From: Solirubrobacterales bacterium
Lineage (GTDB): Bacteria > Actinomycetota > Thermoleophilia > Solirubrobacterales > Solirubrobacteraceae
DNA length: 18,721 nucleotides
Direction: 5' to 3'
Assembly (NCBI GenBank): GCA_015655225.1
Contig: JAATFK010000539.1
Coordinates: 1-18,721 of the forward strand
The notes under the pieces were generated by a model. That model did no database searches. It worked only from the letters and a program-made list of their open reading frames with translations, and was not told the origin of the DNA. A program made the translations under genes and the position numbers. Shown here in pieces: positions 1 to 7,867 of this stretch (the first letter of the stretch is position 1; the number at the start of each line of letters is the position of its first letter).

Positions 1-230
1 CCGTACAGCGGCGCGTCGACGCCCATCGTCCGCTGCTTGGCTCGACTGGTGAGGCCGAGCTTGGCACCGACGAGCTGCTGGCCCGCGGCCAGCTGCTCGC
101 GCACGCCGATCCACTGCGCGCTGTAGGCGGTCTCCACGTCGAGATCGGTCGCGGCCGTCAACCGGGGGATCGCCGTCCGGGCCTCGACGGCCGCCTGCAG
201 GGTCCGCGCGAGGGCGGTCGGGTCAGGCAT
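1..230 (-). CDS. dmpH: 4-oxalocrotonate decarboxylase, N-terminal part (cut by window edge)
   Basis: Only the first 76 codons lie in the window; the gene runs off position 1. The reading frame starts at ATG 230 after the purine-rich stretch GAGGAGCAGGAAC, and its first 8 nt overlap the end of the aldolase gene. The visible peptide contains AKLGLTSRAKQRTMGVDAPLYG split over residues ~54-76. This matches the hydratase/decarboxylase family and is closer to the decarboxylase branch (K-x-GLTS-x-AK...MGV-x-x-P-x-YG) than to the hydratase branch (MQ-x-LLGV-x-x-PDFG) seen in the neighbour at 2129-2965. The known role of that branch is metal-dependent decarboxylation of 2-oxo-3-hexenedioate (4-oxalocrotonate) to 2-hydroxypenta-2,4-dienoate, just before the DmpE step. 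The position after dmpE-F-G copies the classical dmpEFGH order. A second hydratase paralogue remains possible because the active-site part is missing. Confidence 0.8.
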   Translation of the reverse strand, partial: MPDPTALARTLQAAVEARTAIPRLTAATDLDVETAYSAQWIGVREQLAAGQQLVGAKLGLTSRAKQRTMGVDAPLY

Positions 231-1248
231 GTTCCTGCTCCTCGTGAGCGGCGGCCAGCTCGGCCGCGATGTCGATGATCCAGTCCTCCTGGCCTCCGAC
301 CGCGCCGCGGCGGCCAAGCTCGATCAGGATCTCGCCCGCGGGCACCCCGAAGCGCTCCTCCGCGCGCCGCGCGTGGAGCAGGAATGACGAGTAGACGCCC
401 GCATATCCAAGGACCAGGGAGTCCCGATCGAGGATCTGCTCACGGGGCATCAGCGGGGCCACCACCGTCTCCGCCACGTCGGCGACCTCAATCACGTCGA
501 CGCCGGTCTCGATCCCCGCTCTCGCGCAGGCCGCGACGAGCGCCTCCGTCGGCGTGTTCCCGGCGCCGGCGCCGAGCCCCCGCGTGCAGGCGTCGATCCA
601 CGTCGCGCCAGCGGCGATCGCGGCGAGGGAGTTGCCCACGCCGAGGGCGAGGTTCTGGTGTCCGTGGAAGCCGATGGCGACCTCTGGGGCGAGCGCCTCG
701 CGGAGCGCCAACACGCGCTCCGCCGCTCCGTCGGGCAGCAGCGCGCCGGCCGAATCGGTCACGTAGACGACCTCCGCCCCCGCGTCGGCCATCGTCCGCG
801 CCTGCTCCGCCAGCGCCGCCGGCGTCGCCATGTGGGCCATCATCAGGAAGCCCACGGCGGTGAGGCCGAGCTCGCGTGCATGGTGCAGGTGCTGGATCGC
901 GATGTCGGCCTCGGTGCAGTGGGTCGCGATGCGCGCGACGCTCGTGCCGCGCTCGGCGGCCGCGTCGAGATCCTCCTTCACGCCGATCCCCGGCAACAGC
1001 AGGACGGCCAGCCGAGCCCTGGCGATCGCGGCGGAGGCGGAGGAGATCAGGTCGAGCTCGTCGGTGCCGGAGAAGCCGTAGTTGAACGAGGACCCGCCCA
1101 GGCCGTCTCCGTGAGAGACCTCGATCACCGGAACGCCGGCGCGATCGAGCGCGCCGGCGACGCGGGCAACCTCCTCGACGGTGAAGCGGTGCGCCATCGG
1201 ATGGCTGCCGTCGCGCAGGGTCGCGTCGCAGAGCGTGATCGCGGTCAT
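223..1248 (-). CDS. dmpG: 4-hydroxy-2-oxovalerate aldolase
   Basis: 341 aa, the usual length for this class II aldolase. It splits 4-hydroxy-2-oxovalerate into pyruvate and acetaldehyde; in characterised relatives the acetaldehyde is channelled to the partner dehydrogenase (DmpF), encoded just upstream here. The HMGL-like TIM barrel opens with DATLRDGSH (residues 8-16: Arg12, metal-binding Asp13, His16). The second metal site is the H-x-H of FHGHQN (His195, His197), followed by the glycine-rich [14 protein letters not shown]. Residues ~281-302 ([20 protein letters not shown]) begin the C-terminal communication domain typical of DmpG/BphI. The start ATG at 1248 overlaps the dehydrogenase stop as ATGA, so the two are translationally coupled. 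Assignment to the family is secure; the dmp symbol rests on gene order. Confidence 0.95.
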   Translation of the reverse strand: MTAITLCDATLRDGSHPMAHRFTVEEVARVAGALDRAGVPVIEVSHGDGLGGSSFNYGFSGTDELDLISSASAAIARARLAVLLLPGIGVKEDLDAAAERGTSVARIATHCTEADIAIQHLHHARELGLTAVGFLMMAHMATPAALAEQARTMADAGAEVVYVTDSAGALLPDGAAERVLALREALAPEVAIGFHGHQNLALGVGNSLAAIAAGATWIDACTRGLGAGAGNTPTEALVAACARAGIETGVDVIEVADVAETVVAPLMPREQILDRDSLVLGYAGVYSSFLLHARRAEERFGVPAGEILIELGRRGAVGGQEDWIIDIAAELAAAHEEQEHA

Positions 1249-2132
1249 GCCGTCGTCCTCGCTTCGAGCTGCAGACGGGCCAGTTCCTCGCCGACGCGAA
1301 CGGCGGCCGCGGTCATGATGTCCAGGTTCCCTGCGTACCTCGGGAGATAGTCGCCGGCACCCTCGACCTCGAGGAAGATCGCGACGCGCCGCTCATCGAA
1401 GACCGGTGCGGTCCTCAATCGATATCCGGGCACGTACTCCGCGACCCGCGCGGCCATCCGATCGATGCTGGCCGCGATCGCGGCCTCGTCGACGTCGTCG
1501 GGCAGTTCGCAGAAGACGGTGTTGCGCATCATGATCTCGGGCTCCGCCGGATTCAGCACGATGATCGCCTTGCTCCGCTGCGCCCCGCCGATCTCGGCGA
1601 CGCCCGCGGCCGTGGTGCGGGTGAACTCGTCGATGTTGTCGCGCGTGCCGGGGCCGGCCGACTTGCTCGCGATCGTCGCGACGATCTCGGCGTACGGCAC
1701 GCGCGTGACCGAGGACACGGCGGCGACCATCGGGATCGTCGCCTGCCCCCCGCACGTGATCAGGTTGATGTCCCGCGCGTCGCGGTGCTGGTCGAGGTTC
1801 ACCACCGGGACGACGCCGGGGCCGAGCTTCGCCGGCGTCAGGTCGATGCAGCGGATGCCGGCCTCGAGCATCAACGGCGCGTTCGCTCGATGCGCGCGTG
1901 CGGACGTCGCCTCGAAGACGAGCTCGATCCGATCCCGTTCGGCGAGGATCCAGTCGATCCCGTCGGCGGAGGTCTCGATGCCCGCCGCGCGGGCCCGTGC
2001 CAATCCGTCGGAGCTGGGATCGATTCCGACGACTCCGACGAGGTCGAGGGTCTCGGAGCTCTCGAGCTTCGACATCAGGTCCGTTCCGATGTTGCCGGAA
2101 CCCAAGATCGCGCAGGGAACGCGTCCGCTCAC
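1245..2132 (-). CDS. dmpF: acetaldehyde dehydrogenase (acylating)
   Basis: 295 aa with the GTG start at 2132. It converts acetaldehyde, NAD+ and CoA to acetyl-CoA, as partner of the aldolase encoded next. Residues 5-16 ([12 protein letters not shown]) are the Rossmann NAD motif. The catalytic cysteine is Cys127 in TCGGQATIP, and [16 protein letters not shown] (157-172) and GNLDIMTAA (268-276) are conserved family segments. The frame is open upstream to 2495, but that part is arginine-rich shadow of the hydratase gene. The GTG at 2132 has a good Shine-Dalgarno (GGAG about 9 nt upstream), directly precedes the Rossmann strand and overlaps the hydratase stop as GTGA. The fit to DmpF/BphJ is full length with no missing residues. 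Confidence 0.95.
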   Translation of the reverse strand: MSGRVPCAILGSGNIGTDLMSKLESSETLDLVGVVGIDPSSDGLARARAAGIETSADGIDWILAERDRIELVFEATSARAHRANAPLMLEAGIRCIDLTPAKLGPGVVPVVNLDQHRDARDINLITCGGQATIPMVAAVSSVTRVPYAEIVATIASKSAGPGTRDNIDEFTRTTAAGVAEIGGAQRSKAIIVLNPAEPEIMMRNTVFCELPDDVDEAAIAASIDRMAARVAEYVPGYRLRTAPVFDERRVAIFLEVEGAGDYLPRYAGNLDIMTAAAVRVGEELARLQLEARTTA

Positions 2133-2965
2133 GACACTTCTCCTTCGTCTGAGGTGAATTGGATGGCGACCGAGCCGAGCCCGGCGAACTCCGCCCGCAC
2201 GCTCTGGCCCCCGCGAACCTCGACGGCGGCATGCAGCGCACCCGAGAGCACGACGTCCCCCGCGCGGAGCTGTTGACCGAACTCCGCCAGCTTGTTGGCG
2301 AGCCACGCCACGCAGCGCAGCGGATTTCCGAGCGCGGCGGCGCCGGCTCCGGTGTCCGCGACGACGCCGTTGCGGGTCAGGACGACGCCGATCAGCCGCA
2401 GGTCGAGGCCGGCGAGCGGCGTCAGTTGCGCACCGAGGACGAAGCGCCCGGACGATGCGTTGTCCGCGATCGTGTCGGGCAGCCCGATTCTCCAATCCGC
2501 GATCCGGCTGTCGATCACCTCGATGGCGGGAACGACGCCGGCGGCCGCGCGGAGCGCGGCGACCGCGTCGACCCCGGGGCCCGCGAGGTCGTGCTGCATC
2601 ACGAACGCGATCTCGGCCTCGGCTCTCGGCGCAATCAGGCCGCCGACGTCGATCGCCTCGCCGTCTTCGACGCGCATCGAGGCGAGCAGAGCGCCGAAGT
2701 CCGGCTCCTCGACGCCGAGCAGTCTCTGCATCGGTGCCGAGGTCAGGCCGATCTTGCGACCGACGAGCGCGTCGCCGGCCTCCATCCGCCGTGCGACGTT
2801 GTGCTGCTGGATGGCGTACGCGTCGGCGAGCGAGAGCTCGGGGTGGCGCTCGGTCAGCGCGGCGATCGGGAGACGCCCGCGATCCGCCTCGTCGAGCTCG
2901 CCCGCGAGCGTGCGAACACGACGCTGGTCGACCGGCGCCTCACGCGAGCCAGCGGGAGCGCTCAT
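2129..2965 (-). CDS. dmpE: 2-keto-4-pentenoate (2-hydroxypentadienoate) hydratase
   Basis: 278 aa. It adds water to 2-hydroxypenta-2,4-dienoate to give 4-hydroxy-2-oxovalerate, the aldolase substrate. Visible family marks are [21 protein letters not shown] (Lys71 and following residues), the acidic metal site RAEAEIAF (Glu116, Glu118), AIEVIDSR (Glu149) and DNASS (168-172). PDFG after LLGV points to the DmpE/MhpD branch rather than the decarboxylase branch. ATG 2965 is chosen because GAGGGAG lies 7 nt upstream and the longer open frame to 3355 runs backwards through a promoter and into the cupin gene. It is the first gene of the dmp block, with its own promoter at 3062-3090, and its start overlaps the stop of a possible 15-codon leader ORF. 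Confidence 0.93.
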   Translation of the reverse strand: MSAPAGSREAPVDQRRVRTLAGELDEADRGRLPIAALTERHPELSLADAYAIQQHNVARRMEAGDALVGRKIGLTSAPMQRLLGVEEPDFGALLASMRVEDGEAIDVGGLIAPRAEAEIAFVMQHDLAGPGVDAVAALRAAAGVVPAIEVIDSRIADWRIGLPDTIADNASSGRFVLGAQLTPLAGLDLRLIGVVLTRNGVVADTGAGAAALGNPLRCVAWLANKLAEFGQQLRAGDVVLSGALHAAVEVRGGQSVRAEFAGLGSVAIQFTSDEGEVS

Positions 2966-3009
2966 GCCGCCGCTCCCTCTTGTCGGTCCTTCCGTAGACC
3001 ACCCGTCAT
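2962..3009 (-). CDS. possible 15-residue leader ORF coupled to dmpE
   Basis: Within the ~90-nt presumed leader of the dmp transcript there is an ATG at 3009 with CGGAG placed 8 nt upstream. It encodes [15 protein letters not shown] and stops at a TGA (2964-2962) that overlaps the dmpE ATG as ATGA. It is out of frame with dmpE, so it is not simply an earlier start. Layout, spacing and coupling are those of a translated leader ORF, but 15 codons can arise by chance and there is no comparison to other genomes here. Confidence 0.35.
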   Translation of the reverse strand: MTGGLRKDRQEGAAA

Positions 3010-3040
3010 CGCTACAGCTCCGACCGTTTCGACTTCGACA

Positions 3041-3060
3041 GTACCTGTCCTGACGGGTAC
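3041..3060. promoter_or_regulatory. 20-bp imperfect palindrome at the dmp transcription start
   Basis: GTACCTGTCCTGACGGGTAC reads the same on both strands at 16 of 20 positions (arms GTACC-GTC and GAC-GGTAC). It begins one base beyond the -10 box at 3062-3067 on the minus strand, so it covers the expected start of transcription, a standard place for a repressor to bind. The protein that would bind is unknown; a dimeric regulator is inferred from symmetry only. Confidence 0.55.
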
Positions 3061-3061
3061 G

Positions 3062-3090
3062 AGCATAATCGTCATGATCATTGTTGTCAA
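3062..3090 (-). promoter_or_regulatory. sigma70-type promoter of the dmpEFGH block
   Basis: On the minus strand: TTGACA (3090-3085, perfect -35), a 17-nt spacer, then TATGCT (3067-3062). Transcription would start near 3055, about 90 nt before dmpE. It lies in an AT-richer island in an otherwise GC-rich region between the cupin stop and dmpE. It carries a palindrome in the spacer (3069-3080) and another at the start (3041-3060). Confidence 0.75.
3069..3080. promoter_or_regulatory. operator candidate A in the dmp promoter spacer
   Basis: TCGTCATGATCA differs at two positions from TCATCATGATGA at 12505-12516. Both start exactly two bases beyond the -10 hexamer (plus-strand coordinates) inside 17-nt spacers. 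The core TCATGA is symmetric. Shared sequence in the same register suggests that the same dimeric regulator binds between -35 and -10. Confidence 0.55.
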
Positions 3091-3099
3091 CCCTTCGAG

Positions 3100-3113
3100 C
3101 CGCCGTCCGGCGG
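3100..3113 (-). other. GC-rich hairpin between cupin gene and dmp promoter
   Basis: CCGCCG-TC-CGGCGG can form a 6-bp stem, lying 40 nt past the cupin stop and 10 nt before the -35 box. It could slow or end read-through from the transport block, but no T-run follows on the minus strand, so it is not a standard intrinsic terminator. Confidence 0.3.
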
Positions 3114-3153
3114 ACGTCTCTCCGCTCCGCCAGGACGACGACGAACGAGCTCG

Positions 3154-3525
3154 TCAGGAATTCAGGACGAAGTACTTGCGGACCGTCTCGAGGATCTCCC
3201 AGCGCCCGGACCAGCCCTTCGGCAGCACCATCAGGTCGCCGGCGACGAACTCGGTGACCGTGCCGGACGCATCGGTCAGGCGAGCCCTGCCGCTCAGCAG
3301 CAGGGCCGCTTCGTGCATGGGATGGTCGACGACGTCCCAGGCGCCCTCGGTGCACTGCCAGACGCCGACTCTGGGACGCTCCCGCTCCGGGTGCTGATAG
3401 ATCGTGCCGGTGGAGACGATCGCCTCACCGCTGTCGGCGCCCTCGCGGGGCCCGCGCTCGACCAGCTCGAGGTTGATCAACTGCTCGCGGGTGACCGCGA
3501 CCAGCTCCGGGCTCGTGATGCTCAT
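3154..3525 (-). CDS. cupin domain protein (Cupin_3 / ureidoglycine aminohydrolase-like)
   Basis: 123 aa, a single small beta-barrel cupin of the DUF861/Cupin_3 type. The typical run is present: GVWQCTEGAWDV, then HPMHEAALLLSGRARLTD (first cupin motif), EFVAGDLMVLPKGWSGRWEI (second motif) and ETVRKYFV at the end. Such proteins often sit next to amine or ureide catabolic oxidases; the exact reaction is unknown, and a metal-dependent or sensing role is possible. Two in-frame ATGs compete. AGGAG lies only 3 nt before ATG 3531 but 9 nt before ATG 3525, so 3525 is preferred. The gap from the FAD oxidoreductase stop is about 30 nt, so it is probably the last gene of the transport/oxidation block. 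Confidence 0.85.
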   Translation of the reverse strand: MSITSPELVAVTREQLINLELVERGPREGADSGEAIVSTGTIYQHPERERPRVGVWQCTEGAWDVVDHPMHEAALLLSGRARLTDASGTVTEFVAGDLMVLPKGWSGRWEILETVRKYFVLNS

Positions 3526-3558
3526 CGTCATGTTCTCCTGTGGTGGTTGATGGTCTGC

Positions 3559-5085
3559 TCACGCGGCCGGCTTCGGCGCTCTGCTGGACTTGGAGTCCGC
3601 CAGCGTCGCGGGAGCGAGCTTCGCGAGCCGCACGTCGAGCTTGCGCGGCGTGTGCCCCGCGTTCTCGGCCATCTCCTTGCGCCGCACCGCTTGGCGCACG
3701 AGGCGACCGCCGATCGTGCGGGCGGGCTCACGCGGGAAGGCGCCCGTCCGGGTCCGCAGGAACATGCGGCCGTAGTCGGCGAACTCGTCGTCGATCCCGA
3801 GCAACTGGGCGGCGATGATCTTCCCGGCCAGCGCCGTCGCGCCGACGCCATGCCCCGCGTAGCCGATCCCGTAGTGGATCCGCGGATCGCCCGGGTACGT
3901 GTCGAACCACGGCAGCCCGTTCGGCGAGCGGTCGATCGGCCCCGCCCAGGCGTGCTCGATCCGCGTGTCGCCCAGCGCCGGGAACAGGTAGCGCATGTCG
4001 GACGCGATCTCGGCGGCCTTGCTGGGCGAGTAGCTGAACTCGCGCCCGATCTTGCCCAGCGTCGCCAGCGTGCCGCCGCCCCCGCCGACGAAGATCCGGC
4101 CGCGGGAGGCCGCGAAGTAGTTGACCATCATCCGCGAGTTGAACCCGCCGACGCGGTCCAGGCCGGTGGCGGCGATCAGCTCGGGACTCACCTGCTCGGT
4201 CGCGACGACGTCGCTGGAGACGACCATGATGCTTGGACGGAAGGGCTTCAGATGGGCCATCCAGGCGTTGGCGGCGAGCACCACCTTGGCGGCGCTGATC
4301 TCGCCCTGCTCGGTCTCCACGCGGACCCCGTTGAGCAGCGACTCCACCCGGACCACCGGGGACCGCTCGTAGACCTCGATGCCGCGCGCCAGCGCGACGC
4401 GGCGCAGCCCCCGCGCCAGCGCGGCGGGCTGCACGCGCCGAACCGAGTCGTCGGACAGCGCCGCGCGGAACGGGCCCCGAGGGAAGATCTCGCGCAGCTC
4501 CGCCTCCCGCATGCGGCGGTAGGGCACCTGGAGCTCGAGCCGCTCGGCGGTGGCCAGGACACGCTCCCACGCCCCGACCTGCACGTCCGACGTGGCACTC
4601 CACAGCCCGAGGGTCCGGGGCAGCACGCAGTCGATGCCCTCGGCCTCGATGAAGTCGATGATCCCGTCGATCGCGGCCGAGCTGGCGCGCACCAGCGCCA
4701 CGCCGTCCTCGTCGCCGAGCAGCTTGGTGAGCGTCGGCAGCTTCCCCCACCAGTGGCTGACGGCGCCGCCGTTGCGGCCGCTGGCACCGGTGCCGCAGAG
4801 GTCTGCCTCCACGATCGCGATCTTCAGGGAGGGGTCCAGCTCCCGCAGGCGCAGCGCGGTCCACAGCCCGGTGAAGCCTCCGCCGACGATCGCCACGTCG
4901 GCGTGAGCGGGGCCCTGCAGCACGTGCGGGGTGATCTCGCCCTCGGCTTCGAGCGCCTGCTGTACCCACAGCGAGCGCCAGCCGCCGCCGGAGTCGAGAT
5001 TCTGCCAGGGCCGGAAGCTGATGCCGTCGGCGTTGCCCGACGGACCGCGCAGGCGGCGCACTGGAGCGTGAGTCGTAGTCGTCAT
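3559..5085 (-). CDS. FAD-dependent DAO-family amine oxidoreductase
   Basis: 508 aa. The FAD-binding Rossmann fold begins at ~63 (DVAIVGGGFTGLWTA, Gly67-69/Gly73), with the ribose-binding acid at Glu93 (IVEADLCGTGASGRNGG). ASGRNGG at 101-107 is typical of the glycine/D-amino-acid oxidase and gamma-glutamylputrescine oxidase group. The C-terminal FAD segment HYGIGYAGHGVGATALAGKIIA is followed by ~80 residues of basic, alanine-rich tail. Family knowledge: these enzymes oxidise a C-N bond to an imine that hydrolyses to an aldehyde or keto acid. The substrate cannot be read from sequence; similarity to putative aminophosphonate oxidoreductases is a recollection, not a result. ATG 5085 has AGGAG 7 nt upstream, and the upstream open frame to 5193 overlaps the ATPase gene. 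The 32-nt gap after the ATPase suggests operon membership. Confidence 0.88.
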   Translation of the reverse strand: MTTTTHAPVRRLRGPSGNADGISFRPWQNLDSGGGWRSLWVQQALEAEGEITPHVLQGPAHADVAIVGGGFTGLWTALRLRELDPSLKIAIVEADLCGTGASGRNGGAVSHWWGKLPTLTKLLGDEDGVALVRASSAAIDGIIDFIEAEGIDCVLPRTLGLWSATSDVQVGAWERVLATAERLELQVPYRRMREAELREIFPRGPFRAALSDDSVRRVQPAALARGLRRVALARGIEVYERSPVVRVESLLNGVRVETEQGEISAAKVVLAANAWMAHLKPFRPSIMVVSSDVVATEQVSPELIAATGLDRVGGFNSRMMVNYFAASRGRIFVGGGGGTLATLGKIGREFSYSPSKAAEIASDMRYLFPALGDTRIEHAWAGPIDRSPNGLPWFDTYPGDPRIHYGIGYAGHGVGATALAGKIIAAQLLGIDDEFADYGRMFLRTRTGAFPREPARTIGGRLVRQAVRRKEMAENAGHTPRKLDVRLAKLAPATLADSKSSRAPKPAA

Positions 5086-5117
5086 CGAAATGCTCCTGGA
5101 TTGCTGGGGATGGCTTG

Positions 5118-7004
5118 CTAGGCCGACGGGGCGGTCGGGCTCAGCGCGAGGGGCTGGCGCGCAGGCGGCGTCCAGCCCGGACGGGGCACGCACGCCAGCA
5201 GCCGCTGGGTGTAGGGCTCGGTCGGTGCGGTCACGATCGTGCCGGTGTCGCCCGCTTCGACGACCTCGCCGCGACGCATGACGATGATCGCCTCGGTCAG
5301 GTAGTTGACGACTCCCAGGTCGTGGCTGATCAGGATGTAGGCGACCCCGGTCCGTTCACGGATGTCGGTCAGCAGGTTCAGGATCTGAGCCTGCATCGAG
5401 ACGTCGAGGGCGGAGACGGCCTCGTCCAGGATGATCAGCCGCGGCTCGGCCGCCAGCGCCCGCGCGATCGCCACGCGCTGGCGCTGACCGCCGGAGAGCT
5501 GAGCGGGCACCGAGGCAGCGGGGCGCGCACTCATGCCGATCACCTCCAGCAGCTCGGCGACGCGCGTCCGCCGCTCGTCGCGGGTCATGCGCTTGTGCAG
5601 CCGCAGGCTCTCGTCGAGCACCTCACCGACCCGCTGTCGCGGATCGAGCGAGAGGTACGGATCCTGGAACACCATCTGAATCTGACTTGCGCGACGCAGG
5701 CGCGTGGCGCGACCGTGCGCCGGCCCGCTGCGATCCTCGCCCATCGCCATGATCGTTCCGTTGGTGGGCCGCTCCAGTCCCATCAACATCCTGGCGACCG
5801 TCGACTTGCCCGCGCCGGACTCCCCCACGATCGCCAGCGATCCGCCGGCCTTCACCGTGAACGACAGGCCCTCGACCGCGGCGAAGCGGCCGCCGCCGCG
5901 CAGAGCGAACTCCTTGCGGAGGTCAGTGACGGTGACCAGCGCCTGCGTCGCGGCCGACTCGGGCGTCGTCTCCTCAGCCGGCTGCCTGGGGGTGGCGTGG
6001 TTGATGGCCACGGGCGTGTCGTCGAGCAACGTCAGCGGGCCGAGCTCCTCAGCCCGGATGCACGCCACCATCGCCCCACCCACCGGCCGCAGCGCGGGCA
6101 CCGCCACACGACAGGCGTCCTGGGCGTACTCGCAGCGCGGAGCGAAGCGGCAGCCGGCCGGCGCCTCGAAGGCGGCGACGGGCTGGCCCTCGATCGCCGC
6201 CAGCCGCCCGCCCTGCTGTGACAGGCTCGGGCGGCAGCGGAGCAGCGCCGCGCTGTAGGGATGGCGGGGATGCTCGTTGATCTCCGCGCTGCCCTGCTCC
6301 TCGACGATGCCGCCCGCGTACATCACCGCCGTGCGGTCGCAGATCGCGCCGGCGAGGTCCAGGTCGTGGGTGATGAAGAGCAGCGCCATGCCGTGCTGCT
6401 CGCGCAGGCGCGCGAGGATCGTGATGACCTCCGCCTGCGTCGTCACGTCCAGCGCGGTGGTCGGCTCGTCGGCCAGCAGCAGACGCGGCTCCTGCGCCAC
6501 CATCGCCGCGATCATCACTCGCTGCAGCATGCCGCCGGAGAGCTCGTGCGGATAGTTGGTCAGCACCCGCTCCGGGTCTCCGATCGAGACCTCCGTCAGC
6601 AGCTCCACCGCCTTCGCGCGCGCCGCCGGCGCCGCCATGCCGCGCACGTCGCGCAGGGCCTCGGTCATGAAGTCGTCGATCGTGCGGACCGGGTTGATCG
6701 CCGCCCGCGGATCCTGGAACACCATCGCGACGGACTGCGCCCGATAGCGGCGGAGCTCGGCGCCGCGCAGGCCAAGGACGTCGGTGCCGTCGAACAGGAT
6801 CTTCCCCGACGTGCGCGCGCCCCTCGGCAGCAGGCCGATGATCGCCTTAGCCGTCATCGACTTGCCGGAGCCCGACTCCCCCACCATGCCGACCGCCTCG
6901 CCTGCGCCGATCGCAAGCGACAGCTCCGACACGACCGTGCGCGGCTCCCCGCCGATCGGCAGGTCGATGCTGAGATCTTCGATCCTCAGGAGCTCGTCGC
7001 TCAT
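5118..7004 (-). CDS. fused double ATPase of a peptide-type ABC importer
   Basis: 628 aa carrying two complete nucleotide-binding domains, equal to DppD and DppF joined head to tail. Half 1: Walker A GESGSGKS (42-49), signature LSGGM (155-159), Walker B LLLADEPTTALD (~175-186), switch His213 in ITHD. Half 2: Walker A GESGAGKS (394-401), LSGGQRQR (503-510), LIILDEAVSALD (523-534), His561. Between them is the oligopeptide-transporter C-terminal motif CRFAPRCEYAQDAC (285-298) with three cysteines. Both catalytic sites look intact. It drives uptake through the two permeases encoded immediately upstream. ATG 7004 overlaps the permease stop (ATGA), with GGAGG 8 nt upstream. Fused versions are well known (GsiA-like) but less common than separate subunits. 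Confidence 0.95.
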   Translation of the reverse strand: MSDELLRIEDLSIDLPIGGEPRTVVSELSLAIGAGEAVGMVGESGSGKSMTAKAIIGLLPRGARTSGKILFDGTDVLGLRGAELRRYRAQSVAMVFQDPRAAINPVRTIDDFMTEALRDVRGMAAPAARAKAVELLTEVSIGDPERVLTNYPHELSGGMLQRVMIAAMVAQEPRLLLADEPTTALDVTTQAEVITILARLREQHGMALLFITHDLDLAGAICDRTAVMYAGGIVEEQGSAEINEHPRHPYSAALLRCRPSLSQQGGRLAAIEGQPVAAFEAPAGCRFAPRCEYAQDACRVAVPALRPVGGAMVACIRAEELGPLTLLDDTPVAINHATPRQPAEETTPESAATQALVTVTDLRKEFALRGGGRFAAVEGLSFTVKAGGSLAIVGESGAGKSTVARMLMGLERPTNGTIMAMGEDRSGPAHGRATRLRRASQIQMVFQDPYLSLDPRQRVGEVLDESLRLHKRMTRDERRTRVAELLEVIGMSARPAASVPAQLSGGQRQRVAIARALAAEPRLIILDEAVSALDVSMQAQILNLLTDIRERTGVAYILISHDLGVVNYLTEAIIVMRRGEVVEAGDTGTIVTAPTEPYTQRLLACVPRPGWTPPARQPLALSPTAPSA

Positions 7005-7867
7005 CGACTCAGCCTCCGTTCCGAAATTCCCTCGAGCCAGTGCCCGACGGTGCTGAACGCGCCGACGGTGATCACCAGCATCAGGCCGGCAAACAGCGAC
7101 TCCCAGGCAGAGCCCTGCAGCAGGCTCTGCTCGCCCGTGCTGACCATGAGGCCCCAGTCCGACGTCGGCGGCTGCACGCCGAGCCCCAGGAACGAGACGC
7201 TCGCCAGGTCGATCATCGAGAACCCGAAGGTCAGCGTCGCCTGCATCAAGATGAACGGCGCCAGGTTCGGCAGCAGATGCTTGATGCAGATGGCGAAGCT
7301 CGACATCCCCTGGGTCACCAGCGCGCTGATGTACGGGAGGCGTCGCTCACGGATCGCGACCGAGCGCGTCAGGCGCGCGATGTACGGGGTGTAGGCGATC
7401 GCGAGGCCGATCGTCGGCGCCACCAGCCCGGCGCCGAAGAAGGCCGAGGCGATGATCGCGAGCAACAGGCCGGGGAACGCGAAGCCGATGTCGATGCAGC
7501 GGCCGAGGATCGCGTCGACGATCCCGCCCCGCCATGCGGCGACCAGCGCCACCGTCACACCCAGGAGGGTGCCGCCGACGACGACGAGCAGCGGCCCCAG
7601 GAGGCTGGTCCGGGCCCCCCAGATCAGACGCGAGAGGAGATCGCGTCCGGAGGCGTCCGTCCCCAGCAGGTGAGCCGAGGACGGCCCCTGCTTGGCGGCG
7701 AGGAGGTTGATCGCGTTCGGGTCCTGCGGCGAGATCAACGGCGCGAAGATCGCGACCACGGTGATGATCAGGATCACCGCGATGCCCACGTAGCCGAGGC
7801 TCACGCGCGGGATCCCGCGGCGCCGGGAACGCGGCGCGGCCGATGGCACGACTTCCAGGGCGCTCAT
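7001..7867 (-). CDS. ABC importer permease, DppC type
   Basis: 288 aa. A basic N-terminus is followed by the first membrane helix (~24-44). LGTDASGRDLLSRLIWGARTSLLG at ~68-91 (split motif: GTD-x-x-GRD, then S-R-x-x-x-G-A-R) marks the DppC/OppC family, and further helices lie at ~92-112, 126-146, 148-166, 203-225 and 257-277. The EAA-like loop contacting the ATPase is at ~181-204 (ISALVTQG...HLLPN). ATG 7867 is preferred to the upstream 7903 start because it forms an ATGA overlap with the DppB-type gene and has AGGGGA a few bases upstream. Inner-membrane half of the importer channel; substrate unknown. Confidence 0.93.
   Translation of the reverse strand: MSALEVVPSAAPRSRRRGIPRVSLGYVGIAVILIITVVAIFAPLISPQDPNAINLLAAKQGPSSAHLLGTDASGRDLLSRLIWGARTSLLGPLLVVVGGTLLGVTVALVAAWRGGIVDAILGRCIDIGFAFPGLLLAIIASAFFGAGLVAPTIGLAIAYTPYIARLTRSVAIRERRLPYISALVTQGMSSFAICIKHLLPNLAPFILMQATLTFGFSMIDLASVSFLGLGVQPPTSDWGLMVSTGEQSLLQGSAWESLFAGLMLVITVGAFSTVGHWLEGISERRLSR

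Noticed and set aside
2133..2495. Longer N-terminus for the acetaldehyde dehydrogenase
   Set aside because: The extension is Arg-rich shadow of the hydratase gene; GTG 2132 has a good ribosome site and fits the family length.
2966..3355. Longer N-terminus for the hydratase
   Set aside because: It would read through the promoter, both palindromes and into the cupin gene.
3313..5121. 602-codon open frame on the plus strand opposite the FAD oxidoreductase and cupin
   Set aside because: Arg/Gly/His-rich antisense shadow typical of high-GC DNA; no domain, and the opposite strand carries clear enzymes.
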